Assembly (NCBI RefSeq): GCF_002754475.1
Contig: NZ_PEFL01000001.1
Coordinates: 558,001-622,000 of the forward strand
Length of the DNA: 64,000 nucleotides
Source of the DNA: Comamonas sp. 26
Lineage (GTDB): Bacteria > Pseudomonadota > Gammaproteobacteria > Burkholderiales > Burkholderiaceae_C
Reading direction: 5' to 3'
Shown: piece by piece, positions 33,874 to 42,612 of the stretch
Layout: the number at the start of each line of letters is the position of its first letter
How positions within the stretch are numbered: position 1 is the stretch's first letter
Program-made: the position numbers and the translations under genes
Notes under the pieces: generated by a model
Told to the model about the DNA's origin: nothing
Database searches by the model: none
Seen by the model: the letters and a program-made list of their open reading frames with translations, nothing else

Positions 33874-34083
33874 TCAACCCAGTAATGCGGCCTTGATAGT
33901 TTTGACGCCGCTTGCGTTGTCCCACATACCTTCTTCCTGCGCGTCATGAATGGACTGGTTCAGCGCGGTGGCCAGTTGCTCGCGTACCTGAGCGGCATCG
34001 GGGCTGGCATTGAGAACGATGCGCAGCGCCGTACTCAGGGTGGTGATCTGGGCGGTCAGATTGATGGTGTTGCTGGAGCTCAT
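33874..34083 (-). CDS. small conserved-looking hypothetical protein
   Basis: 69 residues from ATG 34083, with AAGGA eight bases upstream; a longer frame exists but lacks a ribosome site. The first half is rich in Thr/Ser/Leu/Ile (NLTAQITTLSTALRIVLN), the second is a helix with charged residues. It has no signal or membrane segment. I do not recognise a family. It is bounded by a terminator downstream and a divergent reductase gene 244 bp away, so it is probably a single-gene unit. Confidence 0.6.
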   Translation of the reverse strand: MSSSNTINLTAQITTLSTALRIVLNASPDAAQVREQLATALNQSIHDAQEEGMWDNASGVKTIKAALLG

Positions 34084-34327
34084 GAGGACAGTCCTTGAAA
34101 ATACAAAAAACAAGGCAGCGGGCTCCCGGCTTGCGGGTCTGTCAGCTGTCAACGGCCTTCAGTTTCTCTCGGGTTGATACTGATGTTCACGTGTCAACAA
34201 TGCGCAAAGATGCGCCCGCCCGGTGAGAATTAAGTACGCAAAAAGCCTCAAGCGCTTTCTCATCAAGCGCAAGCTGCTCTTGTTTTGAGAGTCTTTGCTG
34301 CGCCCGGATAAAACATAAAACTGAGAT

Positions 34328-35338
34328 ATGGAGATGAATTTGACCAAGGTATGCATTTTTGGCGCGGGTGCCATTGGCGGCTGGCTGGGTGTGGCGCTGG
34401 CCAAGGCAGGGTGTGAACTCAGCGCTGTGGCGCGGGGCCAGACTCTGGCCGCCCTGCAGCAAAACGGTTTGACGCTGGTTCATGGCGATGCGCGCGAGAC
34501 CGTGGCTGTCAATGCCCAGCAAGACCCTGCTGCGCTGGGTGTGCAGGATGTGGTGGTGATTGCAGTCAAAGCCCCGGCCATGCCAGATGTAGCGCGCCAG
34601 ATTGCGCCGCTGATAGGCCCGCAAACGCTGGTGCTGACAGCCATGAATGGCGTGCCATGGTGGTTTCTGGCTGGCGGGGTGGATGCCAGCCTGCGCGGCC
34701 TGCAGCTCAAGACCGTGGACCCGCAGGGCGAGATTGCGCAGGCCATTCCCACCACGCAGGTGATTGGCTCGGTCGTGCATGCCAGTTGCTCGCTGGATGC
34801 GCCCGGCGTGGTGCGCCGCCATTTTGGCAACAGCATCATTGTGGGCGAACCCATGACGCTGCCCGGCGACGAACCTACGCCGCGTCTGCTGGCGCTGGCC
34901 GAGCTGCTGCGCGTGGGCGGTCTCGAGGTCAAGGTCTCCAGCAACATCCAGCGCGACGCCTGGTACAAGCTCTGGGGCAATATGACCATGAACCCCGTCA
35001 GTGCCATCACCGGGGCGGCGACTGACAAGATTTTGGGCGACGAGCTGGTGCGCAACTTCATTACCGCCGTGATGTTGGAGGCCAAGGAGATTGGCGCCCG
35101 TATCGGCCTGCCGATCAGCGACTCGCCGCAAGACCGCCATCAGGTCACGCTCAAGCTGGGTGGCTTCAAGACATCCATGCTGCAGGATGTGGAAGGCGGC
35201 AAGCCGGTGGAGCTGGATGCGCTGGTGGGCGCGGTGCGCGAGATGGGCCGCATGTGCGGTATTGCCACGCCGTTTACCGATGCGCTGCTGGGGCTGACCC
35301 GGCTGCGGGCACAGCAGCTGGGTTTGTATCCGTTGTAA
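34328..35338 (+). CDS. 2-dehydropantoate 2-reductase family protein
   Basis: 336 residues. The Rossmann NADPH-binding motif GAGAIGG is at residues 12-18 and the ApbA/PanE catalytic block WYKLWGNMTMNPVSAITG (with the conserved Lys and Asn) is around 215-232; the C-terminal helical domain includes TSMLQDVEGGKPVELDAL. It would reduce ketopantoate to pantoate with NADPH, the step before panC. However many bacteria have several PanE-like paralogues, and panB and panC are 26 kb away, so the true substrate is uncertain. The start could also be ATG 34334. Confidence 0.85.
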   Translation: MEMNLTKVCIFGAGAIGGWLGVALAKAGCELSAVARGQTLAALQQNGLTLVHGDARETVAVNAQQDPAALGVQDVVVIAVKAPAMPDVARQIAPLIGPQTLVLTAMNGVPWWFLAGGVDASLRGLQLKTVDPQGEIAQAIPTTQVIGSVVHASCSLDAPGVVRRHFGNSIIVGEPMTLPGDEPTPRLLALAELLRVGGLEVKVSSNIQRDAWYKLWGNMTMNPVSAITGAATDKILGDELVRNFITAVMLEAKEIGARIGLPISDSPQDRHQVTLKLGGFKTSMLQDVEGGKPVELDALVGAVREMGRMCGIATPFTDALLGLTRLRAQQLGLYPL

Positions 35339-35380
35339 CGCTTGGCGGGCTGGAATGGTCTTGGGCCTAGACTAGGCTGC

Positions 35381-35740
35381 ATGAGCACCCTATCTACCAA
35401 GACCGCGTCTTCACCCGAAAGCCATTGGGCCACGCTCTGCGTGGTGACCACCACCGTGGGCCATTCTGGCGAGGCCGAAGACATGGCGCGCGCGCTGGTG
35501 GCTGCCAAGGCGGCGGCCTGCGTGCAGACCGAGCGCATTACCTCGTACTACGAATGGGATGGGGTGCTGCAGTCATTGCCAGAGTGGCGACTGGTCTGCA
35601 AGACCCTGCCCGAGGCTTTGCAGCGGCTGACCAAGCTGATGCGCGACCAGCACAGCTACGAGGTGCCGCAAATTACGATGCGTACCGAGCGCTGCCTGAG
35701 CGACTACGCCAAGTGGCTCAAGCAGCAGGTGCAGGCCTGA
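35381..35740 (+). CDS. cutA: CutA1 divalent-cation tolerance protein
   Basis: 119 residues from ATG 35381. It follows the CutA fold pattern: an early strand VVTTTVGHSGEAEDMARALVAAKAAACVQ, the ITSYYEWDG turn, and RLVCKTLPEALQRLTKLMRDQHSYEVPQI, all close to the family. CutA is a cytoplasmic trimer long linked to copper tolerance, but its exact role is not settled. It follows the reductase by 42 bp on the same strand, so cotranscription is likely. A terminator follows. Confidence 0.92.
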   Translation: MSTLSTKTASSPESHWATLCVVTTTVGHSGEAEDMARALVAAKAAACVQTERITSYYEWDGVLQSLPEWRLVCKTLPEALQRLTKLMRDQHSYEVPQITMRTERCLSDYAKWLKQQVQA

Positions 35741-35755
35741 ATCCTCGGCAGTCAT

Positions 35756-35783
35756 AAAAAAGGAGCGCCTTGCGCGCTCCTTT
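35756..35783. terminator. intrinsic terminator between cutA and ftsY
   Basis: AAAAAAGGAGCGC and GCGCTCCTTT form a stable stem about 18 bp after the cutA stop; it serves the convergent pair cutA/ftsY. Confidence 0.85.
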
Positions 35784-35810
35784 CATGGGTTTGAGTGCTG
35801 AAGAGGCCTG

Positions 35811-35862
35811 AAATTCATAGGAATCAGGCGCTGCCAGCTATCAAATAGGCATCAATTGCTTC
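35811..35862. repeat. dispersed intergenic repeat unit
   Basis: Holds ATCAGGCGCTGCCAGCTATC, nearly the same as the unit at 20207-20260. It lies directly before the ftsY stop codon, in a convergent gap. Confidence 0.65.
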
Positions 35863-35866
35863 TAGA

Positions 35867-37030
35867 TCAGGACAGCAGAGCCTGCGAGAATTCGCGGGCG
35901 CTGAAGGTTTCCAGGTCTTCGATTTTCTCGCCCACACCGATGAAGTAGACGGGAATAGGACGCTCCTGCGCAATCGCGGCCAGCACGCCACCCTTGGCGG
36001 TTCCATCCAGCTTGGTCACGATCAGGCCGGTCAGCTGCAGCGCATCGTCAAAGGCGCGCACCTGAGTCAGAGCGTTCTGGCCGGTGTTGCCGTCAATGAC
36101 CAGCAGCACTTCGTGCGGCGCAGTGCCGTCGGCCTTGTTGACCACGCGCTTGATCTTGCGCAGCTCTTCCATCAGGTGCAGCTGCGTGGGCAGGCGACCG
36201 GCGGTATCGACCAGCACCACATCTTTTTTGCGTGCCTTGCCTGCGGAAACGGCATCAAAGCTCACGGCGGCGGGGTCGCCACCTTCTTGGCTGATGATTT
36301 CCACGGTGTTGCGGTTGGCCCATACGCCCAGCTGCTCACGGGCAGCGGCGCGGAAGGTGTCTGCGGCGGCCAGCAGTACGGTCTGATCGTTGTCGGCCAG
36401 GTGCTTGGTCAGCTTGCCAATCGACGTGGTCTTGCCCGCACCGTTGACGCCGGCAACCATGACCACGGTGGGCTGGTGCTCACCAATGGTCAGTTGCTTT
36501 TCAAGTGGCTTGAGCAGGTCGGTCAGGGCATCGGCCAGCAGCGCCTTGACGGCGGCGGGCTCGGTGGTCTTGGTGTCTTTGACGCGGCGTTTCAAGTCTT
36601 CCAGCAGGTGCTGGGTGGCTTTGACGCCAGTGTCTGCCATCAGCAGCGCATCTTCTAGCTCTTCATAAAGCGCGTCGTTGATCTGCGTGCCAGTAAAGAC
36701 GGTGGCGATGCTGGAGCCAGTCTTGCGCAGGCCGGCCTTCAGGCGCTCCATCCAGCTTTGGCGGGAGTTATCCGCTTGCGGCTTTGCGGCAGGCTCGGGG
36801 GCTGCTACAAAATCCTGACTGGCTGGTGCTGCTTCGGTATGCTTGTCATCGCCGCCACCAAAGGGCTTGCGCCACCACGAGGCGCTGGCGCTCGCGGCAG
36901 GCACCGCAGGCGTATCCTGTGGGTTGGGCTTGGACTCGATAACAGGAGCGGGCGCAGCAGCTGCCGGGGCAGCTGGCGTGGGCTCCACCGCATTGGGCGG
37001 GCTGGGCTTTTTCTTGAAAAAACTGAACAT
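35867..37030 (-). CDS. ftsY: signal recognition particle receptor FtsY
   Basis: 387 residues. The N-terminal A domain (1-90) is rich in Ala/Pro rather than acidic, and is followed by the NG domain. GTPase motifs are all there: GVNGAGKTT (G1, about 194-202), DTFRAAAREQL, DTAGRLP, and TKLDGTAKGG (G4). It docks ribosome-SRP complexes at the inner membrane. Its start is 28 bp from the divergent M16 peptidase start. In many Burkholderiales ftsY follows ftsX and ftsE; neither is here. Confidence 0.96.
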   Translation of the reverse strand: MFSFFKKKPSPPNAVEPTPAAPAAAAPAPVIESKPNPQDTPAVPAASASASWWRKPFGGGDDKHTEAAPASQDFVAAPEPAAKPQADNSRQSWMERLKAGLRKTGSSIATVFTGTQINDALYEELEDALLMADTGVKATQHLLEDLKRRVKDTKTTEPAAVKALLADALTDLLKPLEKQLTIGEHQPTVVMVAGVNGAGKTTSIGKLTKHLADNDQTVLLAAADTFRAAAREQLGVWANRNTVEIISQEGGDPAAVSFDAVSAGKARKKDVVLVDTAGRLPTQLHLMEELRKIKRVVNKADGTAPHEVLLVIDGNTGQNALTQVRAFDDALQLTGLIVTKLDGTAKGGVLAAIAQERPIPVYFIGVGEKIEDLETFSAREFSQALLS

Positions 37031-37058
37031 TGGCTGGTTTTTAGAATCGCATCATTCT

Positions 37059-38528
37059 ATGAAACATGTACTCGTACTCCCTGCACTGGGCTTAATGGCC
37101 TGTTTGAGCGCTGGGGCAGCTTTGGCTGCACCGGGCGCATCGTTAAAACCTGTGCCTGCTGCTGTCGCTGAAGCTGCACCGCTGGTGCAGCAGTTCACGC
37201 TGAAAAACGGCATGCAGCTGCTTGTGCAGCCAGACCGGCGCGCACCTACGGCGGTGCACATGGTCTGGGTGCGTGTGGGCTCCATGGACGAGGTCGATGG
37301 CACCACGGGCGTGGCCCATGCGCTGGAGCACATGATGTTCAAGGGCTCCAAAACCGTCAAGCCGGGTGATTTCTCGCGCCGCGTGGCGGCTCTGGGCGGT
37401 CAGGACAATGCCTTTACCTGGCGCGACTACACCGGCTACTACCAGCAGATTCCATCCAATCGCCTTGAAGATGTGATGAAGCTCGAGTCTGACCGCTTTA
37501 CCAACAACCTGTGGCCTGATTCTGAGTTCAAGAAGGAAATCGAGGTCATCAAGGAAGAGCGCCGCATGCGCACCGATGACCAGCCGCGTGCCATGCTCAT
37601 GGAGCAGTTAATGGCAGCCACCTTCATGGCGTCGCCCTATCGCCGCCCCGTGGTGGGCTGGATGAGCGATCTGGATTCCATGACTCCCGCCGATGTACGC
37701 GACTTCCACAAGCGCTGGTATGTGCCCGCCAATGCGGCCGTGGTCGTAGTGGGCGATGTGAATGTGAACCAGGTGCGCGCCTGGGCCGAGAAATATTACG
37801 GCAGCATGCCAGTCCGTGCGGTGCCGCAGCGCAAGCCGCAACTGGAGCCCACGCAGATTGGTGTGCGCCGCATTGAGGTCAAGCAGCCCGCAGAACAAGC
37901 CTTTATCGCCATGGCTTACCGCGCGCCCACCTTGAAGAGCGTGGAAAAAATGGGTGTCGAGGATAGAGAGGCGCTGGCGCTGCTGGTACTTTCTGCTGTG
38001 TTGGATGGCTATGACGGCGCCCGTCTGGAGCGCGCGCTGGTGCAAGGCGAAGGCCAGGCCAATGGTCGCGTGGCCGATAGCGCTGGCAGCTCGGCCAGCA
38101 TCATGGGTCGTGGCCCCAGCCTGTTCATGCTGACGGGCGTGCCCGCCAAGGGCAAGACCGTGGCCGATGTGGAAGCCGCACTGCGTGCCCAGATCAAGAA
38201 GATTGCCGACGAGGGTGTGCAGGAAGACGAACTCAAGCGCGTCAAGATTCAGTGGATGGCCTCCAACGTCTACGAGCGCGATTCGGTCATGGGCCAGGCC
38301 CAGAACCTGGGCAGCTACTGGATTCAGGGCATGCCGCTGGATGCTGAAGACAAGCTGCTGGCGCAGTTGCAAAAAGTGACTTCTGACGAAGTCAAGGCTG
38401 TGGCTGCCAAGTATTTTGGCGATGACCAGCTCACCGTTGGCACCTTGAACCCCCAGCCCCTGCCTGCAGGTGGCAAGCCCCAGCGCCCCATGTCGGGCAA
38501 GGCTGATATGGGTGGATCGGTACATTGA
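37059..38528 (+). CDS. M16 family zinc peptidase, active subunit (periplasmic)
   Basis: 489 residues from ATG 37059, with a signal peptide ending AALA (residue 23). The inverted zinc motif HALEH (His87, Glu90, His91) lies in GVAHALEHMMFKGS, followed by the downstream glutamate region EIEVIKEERRMRTDD. This is the catalytic partner of a two-subunit peptidase such as PqqL/YhjJ-type or mitochondrial MPP-like enzymes. The frame is open far upstream, but that part is the antisense of ftsY. The partner subunit is encoded next (38667). Confidence 0.93.
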   Translation: MKHVLVLPALGLMACLSAGAALAAPGASLKPVPAAVAEAAPLVQQFTLKNGMQLLVQPDRRAPTAVHMVWVRVGSMDEVDGTTGVAHALEHMMFKGSKTVKPGDFSRRVAALGGQDNAFTWRDYTGYYQQIPSNRLEDVMKLESDRFTNNLWPDSEFKKEIEVIKEERRMRTDDQPRAMLMEQLMAATFMASPYRRPVVGWMSDLDSMTPADVRDFHKRWYVPANAAVVVVGDVNVNQVRAWAEKYYGSMPVRAVPQRKPQLEPTQIGVRRIEVKQPAEQAFIAMAYRAPTLKSVEKMGVEDREALALLVLSAVLDGYDGARLERALVQGEGQANGRVADSAGSSASIMGRGPSLFMLTGVPAKGKTVADVEAALRAQIKKIADEGVQEDELKRVKIQWMASNVYERDSVMGQAQNLGSYWIQGMPLDAEDKLLAQLQKVTSDEVKAVAAKYFGDDQLTVGTLNPQPLPAGGKPQRPMSGKADMGGSVH

Positions 38529-38536
38529 TGAAACAT

Positions 38537-38640
38537 CCCCTGAGCCGCTGCGCGTCTTCCCCCGAAGGGGGATGCAGCCTTTGCTGCGGGGCGGCCCTTG
38601 CTTGGCTGCTCGCGCATGGGGCGCACCCATGTTTACGCAG
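38537..38640 (+). repeat. REP-like dispersed element (GCAGCC...GCTGCGG type)
   Basis: Includes CCCCCGAAGGGGG, GCAGCCTTTGCTGCGGGGC and GGCCCTTGCTTGGCTGC. The same blocks appear at 50567-50636 (GCAGCCTTTGCTGCGGAGC) and, reversed, at 53950-54068 (GCAGCGAGGGCTGC, GCAAGGGCC). It sits between the two M16 genes and can fold into several small stems. Confidence 0.8.
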
Positions 38641-38666
38641 CGTTGTGGAAAACAGAGGTTGAACAC

Positions 38667-40019
38667 ATGAAAACTATGAAAAAGATAGCTGCTGGCGCTT
38701 TGGTTGTAAGCGCTGGAATGGGTTTTTTAACTCAATCTGCCTGGGCGCTATTGCCTATTGAGCACTGGACCCAGCCCAGCGGTGCGCAGGTCTGGCTGGT
38801 GCAAAGTCCCGGCATTCCCATGGTGGATGTGCAGATGGACTTTGATGCCGGCAGCCGCCGCGATCCGCAAGGCCAGGCCGGTCTGGCTGCTGCCGTGGCC
38901 ATGATGACATCCAAGGGCATCAAGGCGGCTGGCGATGCGCCTGCGCTGGATGAAAATGCGCTGGGACAGGCCTGGGCCGATCTGGGTGCCAGCTTTGGTG
39001 CCAATGCAGGTCGCGACAGCTTTACCTTTGGTCTGCGCAGCTTGACCGTGCCCGATCTGCAACAAAAGGCTGTGGCCCTGGCCGCACGCCAGATGGCTGC
39101 GCCCAGCTGGCCCGATGCCGTGTGGCAGCGCGACCGCGAGCGCTGGAGCGCATCGATCAAGGAATCCGATACACGCCCCGGAACGATTGCCTCCAAGGCC
39201 TTTCGCAAGGATGTGTTCGGCAACTCGCCCTATGGTTACCAGACCACGGTCGATAGCCTGGCCAAGATCGATGTCTCGGCCATGCAAGCCTTTCACAAGG
39301 AGCTGATTAAGGCCTGCCGTGCCAAGGTCAGCGTGGTGGGGGCGGTCAGCCGCGAGCAGGCCGATGCCATGGTTAAGCAGTTGCTGGGCCCGCTACAGGC
39401 GACCAACGGCAATGACTGCGCGCCTTTGCCTGCAGTCGCCAAGGTGCAGGACTTGAAGGAAGCCAAAGTGGAGGGCATTCCATTTGAGTCTGCTCAGGCC
39501 CAAGTACTGATCGGCCAGCCCGGCATTGCACGCAACAACCCGGACTTTCTGGCGGTGATGGTAGGCAACCATATTCTGGGCGGCGGTGGCTTCACCTCAC
39601 GCCTGATGGAAGAGGTGCGTGAAAAACGTGGCCTGACCTATGGTGTATCCAGCGACTTCTCGCCCGGCCTTGATCGCGGTGCGTTTGTGATCAGCCTGCA
39701 GACCCGCCCTGATCAGGCGGCCGAGGCGCTCAAGGTCTCCCAGGATGTGCTGCGCAAATTCATCGCAGAAGGCCCGACAGAGAAAGAGTTGAAGGCAGCC
39801 AAGGATAATCTGGTCGGCGGCTTCGCGCTGCGCATCGACAGCAACCGCAAGCTGCTGGGCAATGTCTCGAACATTGCCTGGAACGGCTTGCCACTTGATT
39901 ATCTGGAGCACTGGACGGACCGCGTTCAGGCTCTCACCACCAGAGACGTGAAGGACGCCATGCAGCGCATGGTGCAACCCGACCGCATGGTGACCATTAC
40001 CCTCGGATCTAAGCCATGA
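38667..40019 (+). CDS. M16 family peptidase-like subunit, probably inactive
   Basis: 450 residues from ATG 38667. A signal peptide of about 29 residues ends SAWA. The region that should hold HxxEH reads AGLAAAVAMMTSKG, so the zinc motif is lost; the C-terminal half keeps the R/Y-type substrate-binding block LMEEVREKRGLTYGV. That is the pattern of the non-catalytic partner of a heterodimeric M16 enzyme. It follows the active subunit gene and is separated by a repeat element; GAGG precedes the start. Confidence 0.92.
   Translation: MKTMKKIAAGALVVSAGMGFLTQSAWALLPIEHWTQPSGAQVWLVQSPGIPMVDVQMDFDAGSRRDPQGQAGLAAAVAMMTSKGIKAAGDAPALDENALGQAWADLGASFGANAGRDSFTFGLRSLTVPDLQQKAVALAARQMAAPSWPDAVWQRDRERWSASIKESDTRPGTIASKAFRKDVFGNSPYGYQTTVDSLAKIDVSAMQAFHKELIKACRAKVSVVGAVSREQADAMVKQLLGPLQATNGNDCAPLPAVAKVQDLKEAKVEGIPFESAQAQVLIGQPGIARNNPDFLAVMVGNHILGGGGFTSRLMEEVREKRGLTYGVSSDFSPGLDRGAFVISLQTRPDQAAEALKVSQDVLRKFIAEGPTEKELKAAKDNLVGGFALRIDSNRKLLGNVSNIAWNGLPLDYLEHWTDRVQALTTRDVKDAMQRMVQPDRMVTITLGSKP
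38684..38716 (+). repeat. dispersed repeat-like sequence inside the signal-peptide coding region
   Basis: GATAGCTGCTGGCGCTT, a 7-base centre and AAGCGCTGG make an inverted repeat (GCGCTT/AAGCGC) of the type found between genes at 40756 and 53861. Here it codes residues 7-17 of the second M16 protein's signal peptide. Confidence 0.5.
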
Positions 40020-40726
40020 GCCGCAGCGCCATCAAACTACACACCCCCGCAGGCCGCAAGGCATTGGACAAGATGATTCACGAGGCCGAGCGCAAGGCCC
40101 AGGAGCTGGCTGCGACCAAGCCCGGTCGCCCCGGTGCGGCCAAGGGCGCCGCATCTGCAGGCAAGAGCGTGACTACTGGTGCGGGTGAAATCCGCATCGT
40201 CGGCGGCCAGTGGCGCCGCACGCGCTTGACCGTGGCGCAAAAGCCTGGCCTGCGCCCCACGCCTGATCGCGTGCGCGAGACGCTGTTCAACTGGCTGGGC
40301 CAGGACCTGACCAACTGGAAATGTCTGGATGCTTTCTCCGGCACAGGCGCTCTGGGTTTTGAAGCTGCATCGCGCGGTGCCACCAGCGTCATCATGAACG
40401 AGCAAGACCCGGCCCTGGTCCAGCAACTGCAGCGTCTGCAGCAAAAGCTGGACGCCAAGATGGTGCGCGTGCAGCGTGGCGATGGCCTGAGCTGCCTGAA
40501 GACGGCTATCGGCCAGGACCTGATCTTGCTTGACCCGCCTTTTGAGAGCGTTGACCTGTTCGAGCCCTCCGTAAAGGCGGCCATGGCTGCGTTAAATGAC
40601 GGCGGCTTCATCTATCTGGAAGCGCCCGAGGCCTGGTCTGAAGAGCGCTTGCTGGAGATGGGGCTGGAGCTGTACCGCTATTTGAAAGCGGGTGCGGTAC
40701 ACGCCCACCTGCTGAAAAAGCAATAA
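40016..40726 (+). CDS. rsmD: 16S rRNA (guanine-966-N2)-methyltransferase RsmD
   Basis: 236 residues. An Ala/Lys-rich extension of about 55 residues precedes the usual start, GEIRIVGGQWRRTRL. Motifs: RPTPDRVRETLFNWL, AdoMet loop DAFSGTGALGFEAASRGA, and the catalytic LLDPPFE (DPPF). It methylates G966 of 16S rRNA. Its start overlaps the stop of the inactive M16 gene by 4 bp (ATGA), so translation is coupled. It precedes coaD, the usual order in Burkholderiales. Confidence 0.95.
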   Translation: MSRSAIKLHTPAGRKALDKMIHEAERKAQELAATKPGRPGAAKGAASAGKSVTTGAGEIRIVGGQWRRTRLTVAQKPGLRPTPDRVRETLFNWLGQDLTNWKCLDAFSGTGALGFEAASRGATSVIMNEQDPALVQQLQRLQQKLDAKMVRVQRGDGLSCLKTAIGQDLILLDPPFESVDLFEPSVKAAMAALNDGGFIYLEAPEAWSEERLLEMGLELYRYLKAGAVHAHLLKKQ

Positions 40727-40755
40727 ACGTCAAAGCATTCGTTTGCTATTGATAT

Positions 40756-40796
40756 AAGAGCTGCTAGCACTGATAAATAAGGCGCTAGCAGCTCTT
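40756..40796. repeat. nested-repeat family hairpin acting as terminator of rsmD
   Basis: AAGAGCTGCTAGC (40756-40768) and GCTAGCAGCTCTT (40784-40796) are perfect 13-bp complements around a 15-base loop; TTTT overlaps the right end. Related to the elements at 18308 and 52787. Confidence 0.85.
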
Positions 40797-40896
40797 TTAT
40801 GCAAAAAAAAGCGCGATTTGATGCTGCATGCATAATGCTTTTGTGCTGCACTGCAGCAGCATCTAAACCCATAAAAAGCCGCAGGAGAGATAAGCC

Positions 40897-41391
40897 ATGA
40901 GCCAGAACGTGATTGCCGTTTACCCCGGCACCTTCGATCCGATTACGCTGGGCCATGAAGATGTGGTGCGCCGGGCCACGCAGCTGTTTGGCAAGGTGAT
41001 CGTGGCGGTGGCGGCCGGTCATCACAAGAAGACATTGTTCACGCTGGACGAGCGCATTGCCATGGTGCGCGAGGCTTGCTCCAGCTATCCGCAGGTTCAG
41101 GTTGAAAGCTTTGACGGTTTGCTGGCGCACTTTGTGCTGGCCCGCGGAGCCAAGGCCATGGTGCGTGGCCTGCGCGCGGTGACGGATTTTGACTATGAAT
41201 TCCAGCTCGCAGGCATGAACCGCACGCTGATGCCCGAGGTGGAAACCGTGTTCCTCACGCCCAGCGACCGCTACCAGTTCATCAGCTCCACCTTTGTGCG
41301 CGAGATTGCAACTCTCAATGGTGAGGTGGACAAGTTCGTCTCCAAGGGTGTGCACGAAAAGCTGATGGCCAAGGTGGGCCGCAGCAGCTAA
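40897..41391 (+). CDS. coaD: phosphopantetheine adenylyltransferase
   Basis: 164 residues. The nucleotidyl-transferase signature YPGTFDPITLGH (residues 9-20) and the C-terminal ISSTFVREI motif are intact; GAKAMVRGLRAVTDFDYEFQLAGMN is the classic middle block. It adenylates 4'-phosphopantetheine to dephospho-CoA in CoA synthesis. GCAGGAGAG precedes ATG 40897. With panB, panC and a PanE-like gene in this window, several CoA-pathway genes are near, though not linked in one operon. It converges on the zinc peptidase gene with only 10 bp between. Confidence 0.97.
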   Translation: MSQNVIAVYPGTFDPITLGHEDVVRRATQLFGKVIVAVAAGHHKKTLFTLDERIAMVREACSSYPQVQVESFDGLLAHFVLARGAKAMVRGLRAVTDFDYEFQLAGMNRTLMPEVETVFLTPSDRYQFISSTFVREIATLNGEVDKFVSKGVHEKLMAKVGRSS

Positions 41392-41401
41392 GAATCGTTA
41401 A

Positions 41402-42487
41402 TCAAAGGGCCGGGACTGCAAAGCCAGATTTCTGGCGGTAGTCGCTGATCAGGTCGTGCACAAAGCGTAGCTTGTCCCAGGCCATGGCTGAGATGGAAAA
41501 CGGGTAGGCGTCCTCAAGCCCCAGACTGCGGTTGAGGCTGTTGTGCAGCAGCGTCAGGGGCACCCACTGTGCCTGCATCACAGAAAAGTCCAAAGGCACA
41601 TTTCCCAGCGGGTTGCAGATCAGCTGCGGTCCTGAGCAGGGAATGTCTGGCACGGTGATGCTGGTGCTGTAACTGGCCGCTGTCTCCATCAAATCCACCA
41701 TGTGCAGATAGTGCGCCCAGGTCTCGGCCCAGTCTTCCCATGGGTGAGATGTGGCATAGGCGCTGATGGCACTCTGGCTCCAGCGAGTGTCCAGAGGATC
41801 CTTGTTGTAGTGCTGTTGCAGGGCTTGCGCGTAGTCCAGATTTTCGTGGCCAAACAGGGCTCTGAATGGCTCCAGCCAAGCGCTATGCGCTATCAATTGA
41901 TCCCAGTAAAAATGCCCTGATTCGTGGCGCAGATGGCCAATCAGCGTGCGCAATGGCTCACGCAGTGCAAGGCGACGTCTGGCGCGCTCATCATCGTCAG
42001 CTTCGACCACATTGAGCGTAATCATGCCGCTGGCGTGGCCCGTCATCACCGGGGTGGAGCCGGGAATATCCGCAAGCAGTGAGAACCGGGGTTCTGGCAC
42101 CCGGTGCCCATGAGGGTCAAGCAGGCCTAGCTTGGCCAAGGTATAGAACAGACGCCGCTTGGAAACTTCAATCTTTGCCCAGCGCAGCTCGTTGGCAGGG
42201 TTGCTGGAGTCTGGCAGCCATTCCGTCTGGCGGCAGGAAACACAGAGCTGGTGAGAGTCAGAGGGCTCAATCGCAAAATTGCACAGGCTGATGTTGTGCC
42301 GGTGCGCACAGGGCCGGTAGCGTGCTGTCAGATCGCTAGATGACGCATCGGAAGTTGTATTGGAGGGCGGAAGAACTCCCACCCTGAGCTGATCTGGCAG
42401 AAATGCCTGAGCTGCGCCACAATGCACGCATTGCAGACTGTCAAAGTAGATCAGATGGCCGCAGGCCTCGCAGTTGAAAACTCGCAT
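41402..42487 (-). CDS. zinc-ribbon and zinc-metallopeptidase family protein
   Basis: 361 residues. The N-terminus has a zinc ribbon (Cys6, Cys9, Cys20, Cys23) and further Cys/His pairs (RPCAHRHNISLC, LCVSC). A zincin motif HESGH (in LRHESGHFYWDQL, near 188) is followed by HPWEDWAETWAHYLH, giving the extra Glu/His ligands. This is the pattern of the putative zinc-binding metallopeptidase family (Zn_peptidase_2 type). No signal peptide, so it is likely cytoplasmic. The substrate is unknown. It has a terminator from the BON gene just upstream. Confidence 0.88.
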   Translation of the reverse strand: MRVFNCEACGHLIYFDSLQCVHCGAAQAFLPDQLRVGVLPPSNTTSDASSSDLTARYRPCAHRHNISLCNFAIEPSDSHQLCVSCRQTEWLPDSSNPANELRWAKIEVSKRRLFYTLAKLGLLDPHGHRVPEPRFSLLADIPGSTPVMTGHASGMITLNVVEADDDERARRRLALREPLRTLIGHLRHESGHFYWDQLIAHSAWLEPFRALFGHENLDYAQALQQHYNKDPLDTRWSQSAISAYATSHPWEDWAETWAHYLHMVDLMETAASYSTSITVPDIPCSGPQLICNPLGNVPLDFSVMQAQWVPLTLLHNSLNRSLGLEDAYPFSISAMAWDKLRFVHDLISDYRQKSGFAVPAL

Positions 42488-42535
42488 GCATTCACTTTAG
42501 CGTCGAAGTGCGGCGCCGTGGTGTAGGCGAAAAAA

Positions 42536-42560
42536 CAAAGCCAGCTCGAAGCTGGCTTTG
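42536..42560 (-). terminator. intrinsic terminator of the BON-domain gene
   Basis: CAAAGCCAGC-TTCGA-GCTGGCTTTG followed by TTTTTT on the minus strand, 52 bp after the BON gene stop. Confidence 0.88.
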
Positions 42561-42612
42561 GCTGAGTAAAGCAGCGCCTGTCAGGCTCCGCTTTCAGGTG
42601 ATGTGAACAGAA

